From assembly GCF_024666615.1 (NCBI RefSeq), contig NZ_CP088297.1:2108001-2172000 (forward strand): DNA of 64,000 bases, given 5' to 3'. Each line of letters starts with the position of its first letter. Position 1 is the first letter of the stretch. Positions 53,098-62,770 of the stretch are shown one piece after another. Position numbers and translations under genes: made by a program. The stretch is from Aquabacterium sp. J223. Its GTDB lineage: Bacteria > Pseudomonadota > Gammaproteobacteria > Burkholderiales > Burkholderiaceae_C. Below the pieces are notes generated by a model that worked only from the letters and a program-made list of their open reading frames with translations, searched no databases and was not told the DNA's origin.

Positions 53098-53529
53098 TCA
53101 GGCGCGGACCGCCGCGCCCGCCGATCGCGGCAGCCGCGTCGGGAAGTGCCGGTTCAGGCCGGCCAGGCGCTGGTGCGCCCGGGCCTCGCCGTGCTGCATG
53201 GCCACCAGCTGGAACAGCTCGGCGCGCAGGTGCCACAGCTCCAGCAGCGAGCGGGCGCGCGATGCGCGCGACCGCAGGAAGTCGGCCGGCTGGCCGGTCA
53301 GCCCGTCGAGGCCGGCGGCGAAGTCGTCGCGCGCCCGCTGCAGGGCCTCGCCGACCGTCTCCGGACGGGTGGCGGCCTCACCGACCAATGCCCGCCGCAG
53401 CGCCCTCGACCAGCGCGGGGCGGCCTCCGGGAGCAGCGACGGCGGGCAGACCTCGAGCCGCGAGGTGACCGGCGCGGGGGGCGGCAGGTGGCGGGCGGAC
53501 AGGCGGGTGAGGGCGGCGAGCATGAACAT
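53098..53529 (-). CDS. Small hypothetical protein, phasin-like composition
   Basis: A 143-residue protein that I do not recognise. It starts MFMLAALTRLSARHLPPPAP (Met at 53523 is an alternative start) and is then helical and Arg/Ala/Leu-rich: ALVGEAATRPETVGEALQRA, DFLRSRASRARSLLELWHLR and AELFQLVAMQHGEARAHQRL. Length and amphipathic helices would fit a phasin-like or regulatory helical protein, which is only a suggestion. No membrane segment or signal peptide is visible. It lies downstream of repeat copy 2 and the lexA stop on the same strand. Confidence 0.6.
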   Translation of the reverse strand: MFMLAALTRLSARHLPPPAPVTSRLEVCPPSLLPEAAPRWSRALRRALVGEAATRPETVGEALQRARDDFAAGLDGLTGQPADFLRSRASRARSLLELWHLRAELFQLVAMQHGEARAHQRLAGLNRHFPTRLPRSAGAAVRA

Positions 53530-53644
53530 CTTCTCGGCCGGCGGCGCCGGCGCTTGAGAAGAATCTTCCGTCCGTGCGGGAAGTCACGAAGCGCCGAACA
53601 AGCGGGCGCGGACCGTGCAGTTCATCGCCTGCGATGGCTCACCA

Positions 53645-53800
53645 GCGGGCCAAGCGCCGGGCCCGCCACCGACCAGAGGCCGGTGGCCTCAGCAGGCGCG
53701 GACAGTCCGCAGGGACTGTCCACGTCCGGCCTCGGTTCACCAAGACGGCCCGCATCCCCTCGGGGGATCGGTCGACGTACCCGTCGAGCGAGGGGCCTAC
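53645..53800 (+). repeat. Dispersed hairpin-rich repeat, copy 2 (at the 3' end of lexA)
   Basis: About 156 bp, the second copy of the element at 38708-38864, in the same orientation. The hairpins are kept: GCCACCGACC facing GGCCGGTGGC (53665-53687), GGACAGTCC with GGACTGTCC (53700-53721) and ATCCCC with GGGGAT (about 53754-53768). In the first hairpin T-A of copy 1 is replaced by C-G, a compensatory change, while one further G-to-A leaves a mismatch. Its final bases cover the lexA stop codon (TAG, complement of 53797-53799). The rest of the 267 bp gap (53530-53644) shows no further gene. Confidence 0.85.
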
Positions 53801-54552
53801 ATCAACAAGGTGTTGCGGATCAGGCCGACGGCCACGCCTTCGAGCTCGAAGGGCTCGCCCGGCGCCACCTTGATGACCTCGAAGTCCGGGTTCTCGGGCA
53901 GCAGCTCGATCGCGCCCTTGCTGCGCTTGAGCCGCTTGACGGTCACCTCGTCGCCCAGCCGGGCGACGACGATCTGGCCGTTCTGCGCCTCGGTGGTCTT
54001 CTGCACGGCCAGCAGGTCGCCGTCGAGGATGCCGGCGTCGCGCATGCTCATGCCGCGCACCTTGAGCAGGAAGTCGGGCTTGCGCGCGAAGAGCGTGGCC
54101 TCGACGTTGTAGGTGCGGTCGATGTGCTCCTGGGCGAGGATGGGGCTGCCCGCGGCCACCCGGCCGACCAGCGGCAGCGCCAGCTGCGCCATGCCGGGCA
54201 GCGGCAGCGAGAACTGCCGGCCGCGCGCCTGGTTGAGCGCGCGCAGCACCTCGGACTTGAGCCGGATGCCGCGCGAGGTGTTGCCCACCAGCTCGATCAC
54301 GCCCTTGCGGGCCAGCGCCTGCAGGTGCTCCTCGGCGGCGTTGGCCGAGCGGAAGCCGAGCTCGCCGGCGATCTCGGCCCGGGTCGGCGGGGCGCCGGTG
54401 CGCTCGATGGCGCTGCGCACCAGGTCGAGCACCTGCTGCTGGCGCTCGGTGAGCTTGGGCCGCTCCTCGGACTCCGCCGCGGACGGCTCGCCGGTTGCGG
54501 TACCGTGCCGGGCGGTCGGGGATGCGCCCTTGGGGCGGCCGGGCGGGTTCAT
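53797..54552 (-). CDS. lexA: LexA repressor
   Basis: A 251-residue SOS repressor. The winged HTH spans about 34-95 ([40 protein letters not shown]). The cleavage bond is Ala134-Gly135 ([11 protein letters not shown]), and the catalytic dyad is Ser169 ([15 protein letters not shown]) and Lys206 ([10 protein letters not shown]). It binds CTG-N10-CAG operators and self-cleaves with RecA on DNA damage. About 30 residues precede the usual start, rich in Pro/Ser/Glu; no shorter ATG exists, so either this extension is real or a GTG/TTG start is used. Two LexA boxes lie just upstream, indicating autoregulation. Confidence 0.96.
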   Translation of the reverse strand: MNPPGRPKGASPTARHGTATGEPSAAESEERPKLTERQQQVLDLVRSAIERTGAPPTRAEIAGELGFRSANAAEEHLQALARKGVIELVGNTSRGIRLKSEVLRALNQARGRQFSLPLPGMAQLALPLVGRVAAGSPILAQEHIDRTYNVEATLFARKPDFLLKVRGMSMRDAGILDGDLLAVQKTTEAQNGQIVVARLGDEVTVKRLKRSKGAIELLPENPDFEVIKVAPGEPFELEGVAVGLIRNTLLM

Positions 54553-54580
54553 GCGCTGGCTCCTGCGGCCTTGCGGCCGG

Positions 54581-54596
54581 CTGTCGGTCTGTACAG
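54581..54596 (-). promoter_or_regulatory. LexA box 1 (CTG-N10-CAG)
   Basis: CTGTCGGTCTGTACAG matches the CTG-N10-CAG operator and lies 29 bases before the lexA start codon, within the lexA 5' region. It is one of two tandem boxes, as in E. coli lexA, consistent with autorepression. Confidence 0.75.
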
Positions 54597-54598
54597 AC

Positions 54599-54614
54599 CT
54601 GTATTTTCATCCAG
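54599..54614 (-). promoter_or_regulatory. LexA box 2 (CTG-N10-CAG)
   Basis: CTGTATTTTCATCCAG fits the SOS-box consensus well (CTGT, AT-rich centre, CCAG) and is separated from box 1 by two bases. It ends 11 bases before the divergent asparaginase ATG at 54625, so LexA bound here could also affect that gene. Confidence 0.85.
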
Positions 54615-54624
54615 ACACTGTCAC

Positions 54625-55590
54625 ATGCCAAGCACTTCGTCGTCCGTCGCGCCCGCGGTGCTGCTGCTCGGCACCGGCGGCACCATCGCCGGCGTGTCGC
54701 CGGCGGCGGGCCAGCCGTACGTCGCCGGCGTGCTGCCCGCGCAGGCCTTGGTCGCCGGGCTGGCGTTGCCACCGGGCGCGGCGGTGCGGCCGGAGACGGT
54801 GGCCGCCATCGACAGCAAGGACATGGACGGTGCCACCTGGGCCCGGCTGGCGCGTCGGTTGGCCGCCGCGTTGGGCGAGCCGTGGGCCGGTGTCGTCGTC
54901 GCCCACGGCACCGACACGCTGGAGGAAACCGCCTACCTGCTGGCCCGGCTGGCCGACCCGCGGGTGCCGGTGGTGCTGACCGGCGCCATGCGGCCGGCGG
55001 ACGCGGCTGAGGCCGACGGGCCGCGCCACCTGGCCCATGCCGTCGCGGTGGCCGCCTCGGGCTCGCCGTCCGGTGTCTGGGTGGCCTGGGAGGCCGGCTG
55101 CACCGGCCGGGGGGCCTGCGCAAGCTGCACGGCTGGCGGCTGGACGCCTTCGACAGCCCGGAGCCGGTGCCGCTGCCGGCGCCGCTCGGATGGCCGGCCC
55201 TGCCCGACGAGGGTGATGCCTGGCCCTGGGTCGAGATCGTCACCAGCCACGGCGATGCGCGGGCCGGCGGGGGTGCAGGCGCTGGTCGACGCCGGCGTGC
55301 AGGGCCTCGTCGTCGCCGGCACCGGCAACGGCACGGTGCACGCGCGGCTGCTGGCGGCCTTGGAGGCGGCGGCCGCGCAGGGCGTGGCCGTCTGGTGGAC
55401 CTCGCGCTGCGCCTTCGGCGGCCTGGCCGAGGGACGCCCCGACGGCGGCCGCCTGTCGGGGCCGCCGCGTCCGCCCGGCCTGCTGGGCCTGGCGGCGCCG
55501 CTGCTGCGGCTGGAGCTGGTGCTTCAGCTCGCCTTGCGACGGCGGGCGGCCCAGCCGACCACGCCCAGCCCGCCGAGCATCAGCGCGTAG
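54625..55590 (+). pseudogene. Asparaginase-family protein with two compensating frameshifts
   Basis: An L-asparaginase-type amidohydrolase of about 320 residues. The first active-site block PAVLLLGTGGTIAGVSPAAG is near residue 10, and the second, VVVAHGTDTLEETAYLLARL, near 92; VVLTGAMRPADAAEADGPRH follows. After GVWVAWE the frame breaks. A G missing at about 55092 shifts to the frame giving GRLHRPGGLRKLHGWRLDAF and WVEIVTSHGDA, and an extra base near 55265 returns to GPAGVQALVDAGVQGLVVAG. The two shifts cancel. The last 67 bases overlap the convergent PEP-CTERM gene and look poorly conserved, so the true stop may differ. It is divergent from lexA. Confidence 0.82.
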
Positions 55591-57062
55591 GTCTCGGGTT
55601 CGGGGATGGGCGCCAGCGCGAACAGCGCGGTGCCGGGGTTGACGCCGTCGGCGCCTTCGTTGGCCACCGCCAGGTAGTAGAAGCCGTCCATCTCGAAGCC
55701 AGTCAGGCCTTCGGGTCGCAGCAGGCCGTCGTTGACCAGCAGGCGCACGAAGCTGGTGTCGGCGGGGTCGGTGATGTCGAACACCGCCACCGAGCCCTGC
55801 TTGGTGCGCTCCAGGCCGATGAAGGCGTAGGTGCGGCCGCCGATGGTCAGCAGCGCCAGCCCCTCGGGCTCGACGCCCTTGTCGCGGCTGCGCTCGTCGT
55901 CGTAGAGGCCCAGCTTGTTGGCCTCGCGGTCGAGGATGGAGCCGCTGTCGTAGACCAGGTCGCCGTTCTCGTCGCGGATCGAGAAGGACCGCGCCCCGGC
56001 GGCGTAGTAGTTGCCGAGGGTGGAATCGGTGGTGATGCGCACCCGGCCGTAGTTGTTGTTCGGCACCGTGTTGCCGGACACCGCATTGACGGTGGTGCGG
56101 TCCACGTTGTCCTCGCGGAAGTCGCCTTCGTTGACGGTGATGAAGTAGTGCTTGCCGCTGGCGTCGGTGTGGGTGCCGAGCGCGTCGGGCATGTACAGCC
56201 CCTTGAGCGGCACGTTGACGAACTGCACGGCGTTGTTGTTGTCGCGGGTGTCGATCTCGTTGCCCGGCAGGTTGAAGTCCTTGGTGCCGAGGCTGAACAC
56301 CGTCGTCGCGGCGTTGTTCGACAGGTTGATCACCGCGACGTTGTTGTGCTCCTGCAGCGAGACATAGGCCTTGCTGCCGTCCTTGCTGACCGCGATGTAT
56401 TCGGGCTCCACGTTCATGCCCGGGTTGCGCACCACGTTGCCCTGGTTGGTGCCGGTCTGCGGCAAGCCGCCGAAGGTGACGTTGGCGGCCACGGTGCGGC
56501 TGGCCATGTCGATGATGCTGACGCTGCCCACCGGGTCGGTGTTGAGCACGTAGGGCGTGTCGGCGACGGCGTTCGGCGTGCCCTCGTTGGCCACCAGCAG
56601 CTTGCTGCCGTCGGGGGTGAAGGTGAGCATGTCGGGCAGGGCGCCGACGGTGATGGCGTTGGTGCCGGGCAGCAGTTGCCGCGTGGCGGTGCTGTAGAGC
56701 AGCACCTGGCCGTTGTTGCGGCGGTCGCCCGAGGCCTCCACGGCCAGTGCCGCGATGCCGTTGTGGATGGCGACGCTGTTCACCGAGCCGAAGGCGGCGG
56801 TGTTGATGAAGCTCACCGGCGTGCCGGTCTTGGCGTCGAGCACGTGCACGCCGCTGGGACCGGAGACCCACAGCGTCTTCGTGCCCGCGTCGAAGCTGAC
56901 GATCTCGGACAGGAAGCCCGACACCGCCGAATGCGTCTGGGTCCACACCAGTTGCGCCTGGTCGAGCGGGCCCGCGACGGCGACCGATGCGGCCAGCGTC
57001 AGCGTTGCGGCGGCGGCGAGCCGGGTCGGCTGGAGGAAGGACAGGGGGTGGCGGGCCGTCAT
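55524..57062 (-). CDS. PEP-CTERM choice-of-anchor I family protein
   Basis: A 512-residue exported beta-propeller-like protein. It has a signal peptide (LAAAATLTLAASVAVAGP), then repeated blades such as SEIVSFDAGTKTLWVSGPSG, DMLTFTPDGSKLLVANEGTP and EPEYIAVSKDGSKAYVSLQE, the family block EPEGLALLTIGGRTYAFIGL, and a C-terminal IPEPETYALMLGGLGVVGWA with ARRRK, the PEP-CTERM sorting signal. It is probably anchored in or released from the outer surface via exosortase; no enzymatic role is established. ATG 57062 gives the signal peptide directly. The 3' end overlaps the asparaginase gene. Confidence 0.9.
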   Translation of the reverse strand: MTARHPLSFLQPTRLAAAATLTLAASVAVAGPLDQAQLVWTQTHSAVSGFLSEIVSFDAGTKTLWVSGPSGVHVLDAKTGTPVSFINTAAFGSVNSVAIHNGIAALAVEASGDRRNNGQVLLYSTATRQLLPGTNAITVGALPDMLTFTPDGSKLLVANEGTPNAVADTPYVLNTDPVGSVSIIDMASRTVAANVTFGGLPQTGTNQGNVVRNPGMNVEPEYIAVSKDGSKAYVSLQEHNNVAVINLSNNAATTVFSLGTKDFNLPGNEIDTRDNNNAVQFVNVPLKGLYMPDALGTHTDASGKHYFITVNEGDFREDNVDRTTVNAVSGNTVPNNNYGRVRITTDSTLGNYYAAGARSFSIRDENGDLVYDSGSILDREANKLGLYDDERSRDKGVEPEGLALLTIGGRTYAFIGLERTKQGSVAVFDITDPADTSFVRLLVNDGLLRPEGLTGFEMDGFYYLAVANEGADGVNPGTALFALAPIPEPETYALMLGGLGVVGWAARRRKAS

Positions 57063-57193
57063 GGCGTTGCACGCAGGAGGCGTGGAGAGTTGGCAAAACC
57101 CTGTAACGCTATGGCGGTCGGATGACAGCACCGTGACACCGGCAGCCCCCGGACGGAGGGGAGGGGAAGGGCAGGGCGCCCTTCCTGCAACGA

Positions 57194-57619
57194 TCAGACG
57201 ATGTTCAACGTCACGTCGATGTTGCCCCGGGTGGCGTTGGAGTAGGGGCACACCTGGTGGGCCGCGTCGACCAGCGCGCGGGCCTCGTCCTTGTCCATGC
57301 CCGGCAGCGAGATGTTCAGCGTGGCCTGGATGCCGAAGCCGCCCGGGATGGGGCCGATGCCGACGTCGGCCGCGATCGACACGTCGGCCGGCACCTTGAT
57401 CTTCTTCTGCGCGCCCACCGCCTTCATCGCGCCGATGAAGCAGGCCGAGTAGCCGGCGGCGAACAGCTGCTCGGGGTTGGTACCGGGACCGCCCGCGCCG
57501 CCGAGTTCCTTCGGCGTGGACAGCTGCACCTTCAGGGCGCCGTCGGAGGATTCGGCCTTGCCTTCGCGTCCGCCGGTGGCGGTGGCGTGGGCGGTGTAGA
57601 GAACTTTTTCGAGCGCCAT
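57194..57619 (-). CDS. ohr: Organic hydroperoxide reductase Ohr
   Basis: A 141-residue OsmC/Ohr-family thiol peroxidase, the normal length. The two redox cysteines are present: Cys60 in [15 protein letters not shown] and Cys124 in [14 protein letters not shown]. The N-terminal [20 protein letters not shown] is typical of Ohr rather than OsmC. It reduces organic and fatty-acid hydroperoxides, recycled by lipoylated enzymes. It follows ohrR by 45 bases on the same strand. Confidence 0.95.
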   Translation of the reverse strand: MALEKVLYTAHATATGGREGKAESSDGALKVQLSTPKELGGAGGPGTNPEQLFAAGYSACFIGAMKAVGAQKKIKVPADVSIAADVGIGPIPGGFGIQATLNISLPGMDKDEARALVDAAHQVCPYSNATRGNIDVTLNIV

Positions 57620-57664
57620 GGCGATGTCCTTGGGGGTCGGTGGGGGAGGGAAGGGAACGCCGCC

Positions 57665-58177
57665 TCAGGCGGCGTCGTGGGAAAGCGGGGTCTTGGGCAG
57701 CAGGTCGTCGCGCAGGCGCTTGAGCCGGCTGGTCAGGCGGGCCACCTCGTCCAGGCTGCAGCCGGTGGCCTCCGCCAGTGACAGCGGCACCGAGGCGGCC
57801 CGGCCCTTGAGCTGCCGCCCGGCGGGCGTGAGCTGCAGCAGCACGCGGCGTTCGTCGGCGGCGTCGCGCAGGCGCTGCACCAGGCCGGCCGCTTCCAGCC
57901 GCTTGAGCAGGGGCGTGAGGGTGCCGCTGTCCAGCCCCAGCCGCTCGCCCACCGCGCCGACCGACAGGCCGTCGGCCTCCCACAGCGACAGCATCACCAG
58001 GTACTGCGGGTAGGTCAGGCCGAGCGGTTCGAGCAGCGGCTTGTAGGTCCGCGTCATCGCCAGCGAGGCCGAATAGAGCGCGAAGCACAGCTGGTGGTCC
58101 AGGCGCAGCAGCGCATCGGCATCGACCGTCGCGGGCCGTCGGCCGCGGTCGGAGGGTGGGGTGCGCTTGCTGGGCAT
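57665..58177 (-). CDS. ohrR: MarR-family organic-peroxide sensor OhrR
   Basis: A 170-residue MarR-family repressor. LRLDHQLCFALYSASLAMTR carries the reactive Cys (residue 31) that OhrR proteins use to sense organic peroxides. LTYPQYLVMLSLWEADGLSV then VGAVGERLGLDSGTLTPLLK is the winged helix, and RDAADERRVLLQLT the wing. It is directly upstream of ohr. An inverted repeat lies in its leader (58191-58211), consistent with autoregulation of an ohrR-ohr operon. The C-terminus is about 20 residues longer than typical OhrR. Confidence 0.93.
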   Translation of the reverse strand: MPSKRTPPSDRGRRPATVDADALLRLDHQLCFALYSASLAMTRTYKPLLEPLGLTYPQYLVMLSLWEADGLSVGAVGERLGLDSGTLTPLLKRLEAAGLVQRLRDAADERRVLLQLTPAGRQLKGRAASVPLSLAEATGCSLDEVARLTSRLKRLRDDLLPKTPLSHDAA

Positions 58178-58190
58178 GGGCTGAAGTATT

Positions 58191-58211
58191 GCACACAATT
58201 GAATCGTGTGC
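58191..58211. promoter_or_regulatory. Candidate OhrR operator
   Basis: GCACAC and GTGTGC form a perfect inverted repeat with nine AT-rich bases between (centre AATTGAATC), 14 bases upstream of the ohrR start, in an otherwise GC-rich gap to recQ. OhrR boxes in other proteobacteria are AT-rich palindromes around AATT; the resemblance is partial. Confidence 0.6.
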
Positions 58212-58307
58212 TGTTGGTTCCCGCGTCGCGTGCAGGGTCGTTGGCGCCGCGGCGTGGGAACACCGCTTGCACTGGCGGGCCATGGTCCGACACCCAGCCT
58301 GCCGTTC

Positions 58308-59963
<1,656 letters not shown>

Positions 59964-59969
59964 CGGCGG

Positions 59970-60518
59970 TCAGGCGATGTCGCCGCAGTGCAGTTCGAAG
60001 CGGCCCAGCCGCCGGTCCTCGAAGAAGTGCTCCAGCGTGCGCCGGGTGGTGCGGAAGGCCAGGTCCTCCCACGGGATCTCGTCCTCGCGGAAGAGGCGGG
60101 CCTCCATGCTCTCCGGGCCCGGCGCGAAGTCGGTGTCCTTCAGCGTCGCCAGGTAGAACAGGTGGACCTGGCCGACGCGGACCACGTTGAGCAGCGTGAA
60201 CAGCGCGCCGATCTCGATGCGGGCGCCGGCCTCTTCCTCGGTCTCGCGTTCGGCGCCGCCGGCGGTGGTCTCGCCGAGTTCCATGAAGCCGGCCGGCAGC
60301 GTCCAGAAGCCGCGCCGCGGCTCGATGTTGCGCTTGCACAGCAGCACCTGGTCGCCCCACACCGGCAGCGTGCCGACCACGTTCAACGGGTTCTGGTAGT
60401 GGATGGTGGCGCAGGCCGGGCACACCGCGCGTTCGCGGTTGTCGTCCTCCGGCACCCGGTACTCGACCGCGCTGCCGCAGGCGCGGCAGTGCTGGATGCG
60501 GGCGGCCTGGAAGAGCAT
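59970..60518 (-). CDS. NUDIX hydrolase with N-terminal zinc ribbon
   Basis: A 182-residue protein. A zinc ribbon (HCRACGSAVEYRV...VCPAC, CxxC pairs at about 11 and 33) precedes a NUDIX domain with a complete box, GFMELGETTAGGAERETEEE followed by AG. Proteins of this plan are often annotated as ADP-ribose/NADH pyrophosphatase-like; the substrate is not determined. ATG 60518 starts MLFQAARIQHCRACG. It is convergent with recQ, with a six-base gap. Confidence 0.93.
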   Translation of the reverse strand: MLFQAARIQHCRACGSAVEYRVPEDDNRERAVCPACATIHYQNPLNVVGTLPVWGDQVLLCKRNIEPRRGFWTLPAGFMELGETTAGGAERETEEEAGARIEIGALFTLLNVVRVGQVHLFYLATLKDTDFAPGPESMEARLFREDEIPWEDLAFRTTRRTLEHFFEDRRLGRFELHCGDIA

Positions 60519-60619
60519 GCGGCGCAGTGTAGCCAACGGGTGTCGCGGGCCACGGCCGCAGGGCCTGCATGGCATCATCGATCGCACAGGCCCGCCCGGG
60601 CCGCTGTCGAGGAGATGTC

Positions 60620-61318
60620 ATGAGCCTGGTCCTTGCCGCGCCGCCGGCCATCACCGTGCCGGTGCGTGGCGGCGGCGAATTCCCGGTCCGCCGCGTCTAC
60701 TGCGTCGGCCGCAACTACGTCGAGCATGCGATCGAGATGGGCCACACCGGCCGCGAGCCGCCGTTCTTCTTCCTCAAGCCGGCGGACAACGTCCTGCCGG
60801 TGCGCGAGGGCGAGACCGGCACCATGCGCTACCCGACGCTGACCCAGAGCCTGCACCACGAGCTGGAGCTGGTGGTGGCCATCGGCGAGGGCGGCAGCGA
60901 CATCCCGGTCGAGCAGGCGATGCGCCACGTCTGGGGCTACGCGGTCGGCCTCGACATGACCCGCCGCGACCTGCAGAACGACATGAAGAAGCAGGGCCGG
61001 CCGTGGGAGATCGGCAAGGCCTTCGAGGAGAGCGCGCCGATCGGCGAGCTGGTGCGCGCGGCCGACGCCTCGGTGAACGCCGACACCGCCATCGCGCTCA
61101 CGGTCAACGGCCAGCCGCGGCAGGCCAGCCGCATCGGCAAGCTGATCTGGGGCATCCCGGAGGTCATCGCCCACGCGTCCGCGGCGTGGACGCTGGCGCC
61201 GGGCGACCTGATCTACACCGGCACCCCCGAGGGCGTGGCGGCGGTGGTGCCGGGCGACCTGCTGGAAGCGCGCATCGACGGCCTGCCGTCGCTGTCCCTG
61301 CGCATCGCGCCGCGCTGA
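60620..61318 (+). CDS. Fumarylacetoacetate hydrolase family protein (fumarylpyruvate hydrolase-like)
   Basis: A 232-residue FAH-fold hydrolase. VYCVGRNYVEHAIEMGHTGR, EPPFFFLKPADNVLP and HHELELVVAIGEGGSDIPVE carry the metal-binding carboxylates. DMTRRDLQNDMKKQGRPWEI is typical of small fumarylpyruvate hydrolases of gentisate degradation. It would split fumarylpyruvate to fumarate and pyruvate. ATG 60620 has GAGGAGATGTC upstream. It is followed after 20 bases by a zeta-class GST/isomerase gene, the enzyme that makes its substrate, which supports the assignment. Confidence 0.9.
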   Translation: MSLVLAAPPAITVPVRGGGEFPVRRVYCVGRNYVEHAIEMGHTGREPPFFFLKPADNVLPVREGETGTMRYPTLTQSLHHELELVVAIGEGGSDIPVEQAMRHVWGYAVGLDMTRRDLQNDMKKQGRPWEIGKAFEESAPIGELVRAADASVNADTAIALTVNGQPRQASRIGKLIWGIPEVIAHASAAWTLAPGDLIYTGTPEGVAAVVPGDLLEARIDGLPSLSLRIAPR

Positions 61319-61338
61319 AGCCTGGACCGCGCACCGCC

Positions 61339-61974
61339 GTGCAGCTCTACAACTACTTCCGTTCGTCGGCGTCCTACCGGGTGCGCATCGCGCTCGCCCT
61401 GAAGGGCCTGCAGGCCGACTACCGCCCGGTGCAGATCGTCAAGGGCGAGCAGTTCGCCGACGCCTACCAGGCGCTGTCGGCCACGCCGCTGGTGCCGCTG
61501 CTGGTCGACGACGACGGCAGCCGGCTGCACCAGTCGATGGCCATCATCGAGTACCTGGACGAGACCCACCCCGAGCCGCCGCTGCTGCCGCGCGACCCGG
61601 CCGGCCGCGCCCGCGTGCGCGCGATGGCGCAGGACATCGCCTGCGAGATCCACCCGCTGAACAACCTGCGCGTGCTGCGCTACCTGGTGCGCGACCTCGG
61701 CGTCGCCGACGAGGCCAAGGACCGCTGGTACCGCCACTGGGTGGAGGAGGGCTTGGCGGTGGTCGAGCGCCAGCTGGCCGCCGCGCCGTCGCGCTTCTGC
61801 CACGGCGACACGCCGACGCTCGCGGACTGCGTGCTCGTGCCGCAGGTCTTCAACGCCCGCCGCATGAACTGCCGCGAGGACCACCTGCCGAACGTGGTGC
61901 GCGTGGTCGAGGCCTGCATGGCGCTGCCGGCCTTCGAGGCGACGCAGCCGGCTCACTGCCCGGATGCCGCCTGA
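61339..61974 (+). CDS. maiA: Maleylacetoacetate/maleylpyruvate isomerase (zeta-class GST)
   Basis: A 211-residue glutathione-dependent isomerase. The zeta motif SSASYRVRIALALKGL is at residues 9-24, then TPLVPLLVDDDGSRLHQSMA followed by IIEYLDE. It converts maleyl- to fumaryl- pyruvate or acetoacetate in gentisate or homogentisate breakdown. The start is GTG 61339 (VQLYNYFRSSAS, family start MKLYNYFRSSA). Pairing with a fumarylpyruvate-hydrolase-like gene favours maleylpyruvate as substrate. The end overlaps the pgeF start by 11 bases. Confidence 0.92.
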   Translation: MQLYNYFRSSASYRVRIALALKGLQADYRPVQIVKGEQFADAYQALSATPLVPLLVDDDGSRLHQSMAIIEYLDETHPEPPLLPRDPAGRARVRAMAQDIACEIHPLNNLRVLRYLVRDLGVADEAKDRWYRHWVEEGLAVVERQLAAAPSRFCHGDTPTLADCVLVPQVFNARRMNCREDHLPNVVRVVEACMALPAFEATQPAHCPDAA

Positions 61975-62770
61975 TCCGGCGCCGGCCTGGGACGCCGCCG
62001 ACCTGCTCGAGGGCTGGCCGGCGCTGCCCGGCGTCGGCGCCGCGATGACCGACCGGCGGGGCGGTGCCAGCACCGGCCCCTGGTCCGGCTTCAACCTCGG
62101 CGACCACGTCGGCGACGCGCCCGCCGCGGTCGCTGCGAACCGCGACGCGCTGCAGCGGCACCTCGGCGTGCGGCCGGTCTGGCTGCGCCAGGTGCACGGG
62201 CGAGACGTGCTGCGGCTGGCGCACGCCGACGCCGAGGCCGGTGCGCCGGCGCCCCTCGCCGACGCCGCGGTGACCGCCGAACGCGGCCTGGCCTGCGCCA
62301 TCCTCGTGGCCGACTGCCTGCCGGTGCTGTTCGCCGACGTGCACGGCCGGGCGGTGGGCGCGGCGCATGCCGGCTGGCGCGGGCTGGCCGGCGGCGTGCT
62401 GGAGGCCACCGTGCAGGCGCTGTGCGGCCTCACCGGCGGGACGGCGTCGCAACTGCGCGCCTGGCTCGGTCCCTGCATCGGCCCGGCGGCCTTCGAGGTC
62501 GGCGAGGACGTGCTGCAGGCCTTCGGCGCCGCCGGCGACGGGTCGTCGGCCGGGCGTTTCACGCCGCAGGGCCGGCGCGACGGCCGCGCCCGCTGGACCG
62601 CCGACCTGGCCGGACTGGCCCACGACCGGCTGCGCGCCTGCGGCGTGCACGACGTCAGCGCCTGCGGCCGCTGCACCGTGCAGGACCCGGTGCAGGGCGG
62701 CTTACGTTTCTTTTCGTTCCGGCGCGACGGCGTCACCGGCCGCATGGCCGCGCTGGTCTGGCGCCGTTGA
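61964..62770 (+). CDS. pgeF: Peptidoglycan editing factor PgeF (laccase-domain protein)
   Basis: A 268-residue DUF152/Cu-oxidase_4 protein. TDRRGGASTGPWSGFNLGDH is at the N-terminus, VWLRQVHGRDV near 77, the copper/zinc-ligand stretches are LVADCLPVLFAD and GAAHAGWRGLAGGV, and LGPCIGPAAFEVGEDV and CGRCTVQDP follow. PgeF removes L-Ser-containing errors from peptidoglycan precursors (UDP-MurNAc-L-Ser). ATG 61964 overlaps the isomerase gene. The 3' end overlaps the convergent small membrane gene by 69 bases. Confidence 0.93.
   Translation: MPPDPAPAWDAADLLEGWPALPGVGAAMTDRRGGASTGPWSGFNLGDHVGDAPAAVAANRDALQRHLGVRPVWLRQVHGRDVLRLAHADAEAGAPAPLADAAVTAERGLACAILVADCLPVLFADVHGRAVGAAHAGWRGLAGGVLEATVQALCGLTGGTASQLRAWLGPCIGPAAFEVGEDVLQAFGAAGDGSSAGRFTPQGRRDGRARWTADLAGLAHDRLRACGVHDVSACGRCTVQDPVQGGLRFFSFRRDGVTGRMAALVWRR

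Noticed and set aside
54586-54599. 14-base palindrome GGTCTGTACAGACC as a separate operator
   Set aside because: It is largely explained by overlap of its CTGTACAG core with LexA box 1; no independent evidence for another regulator.
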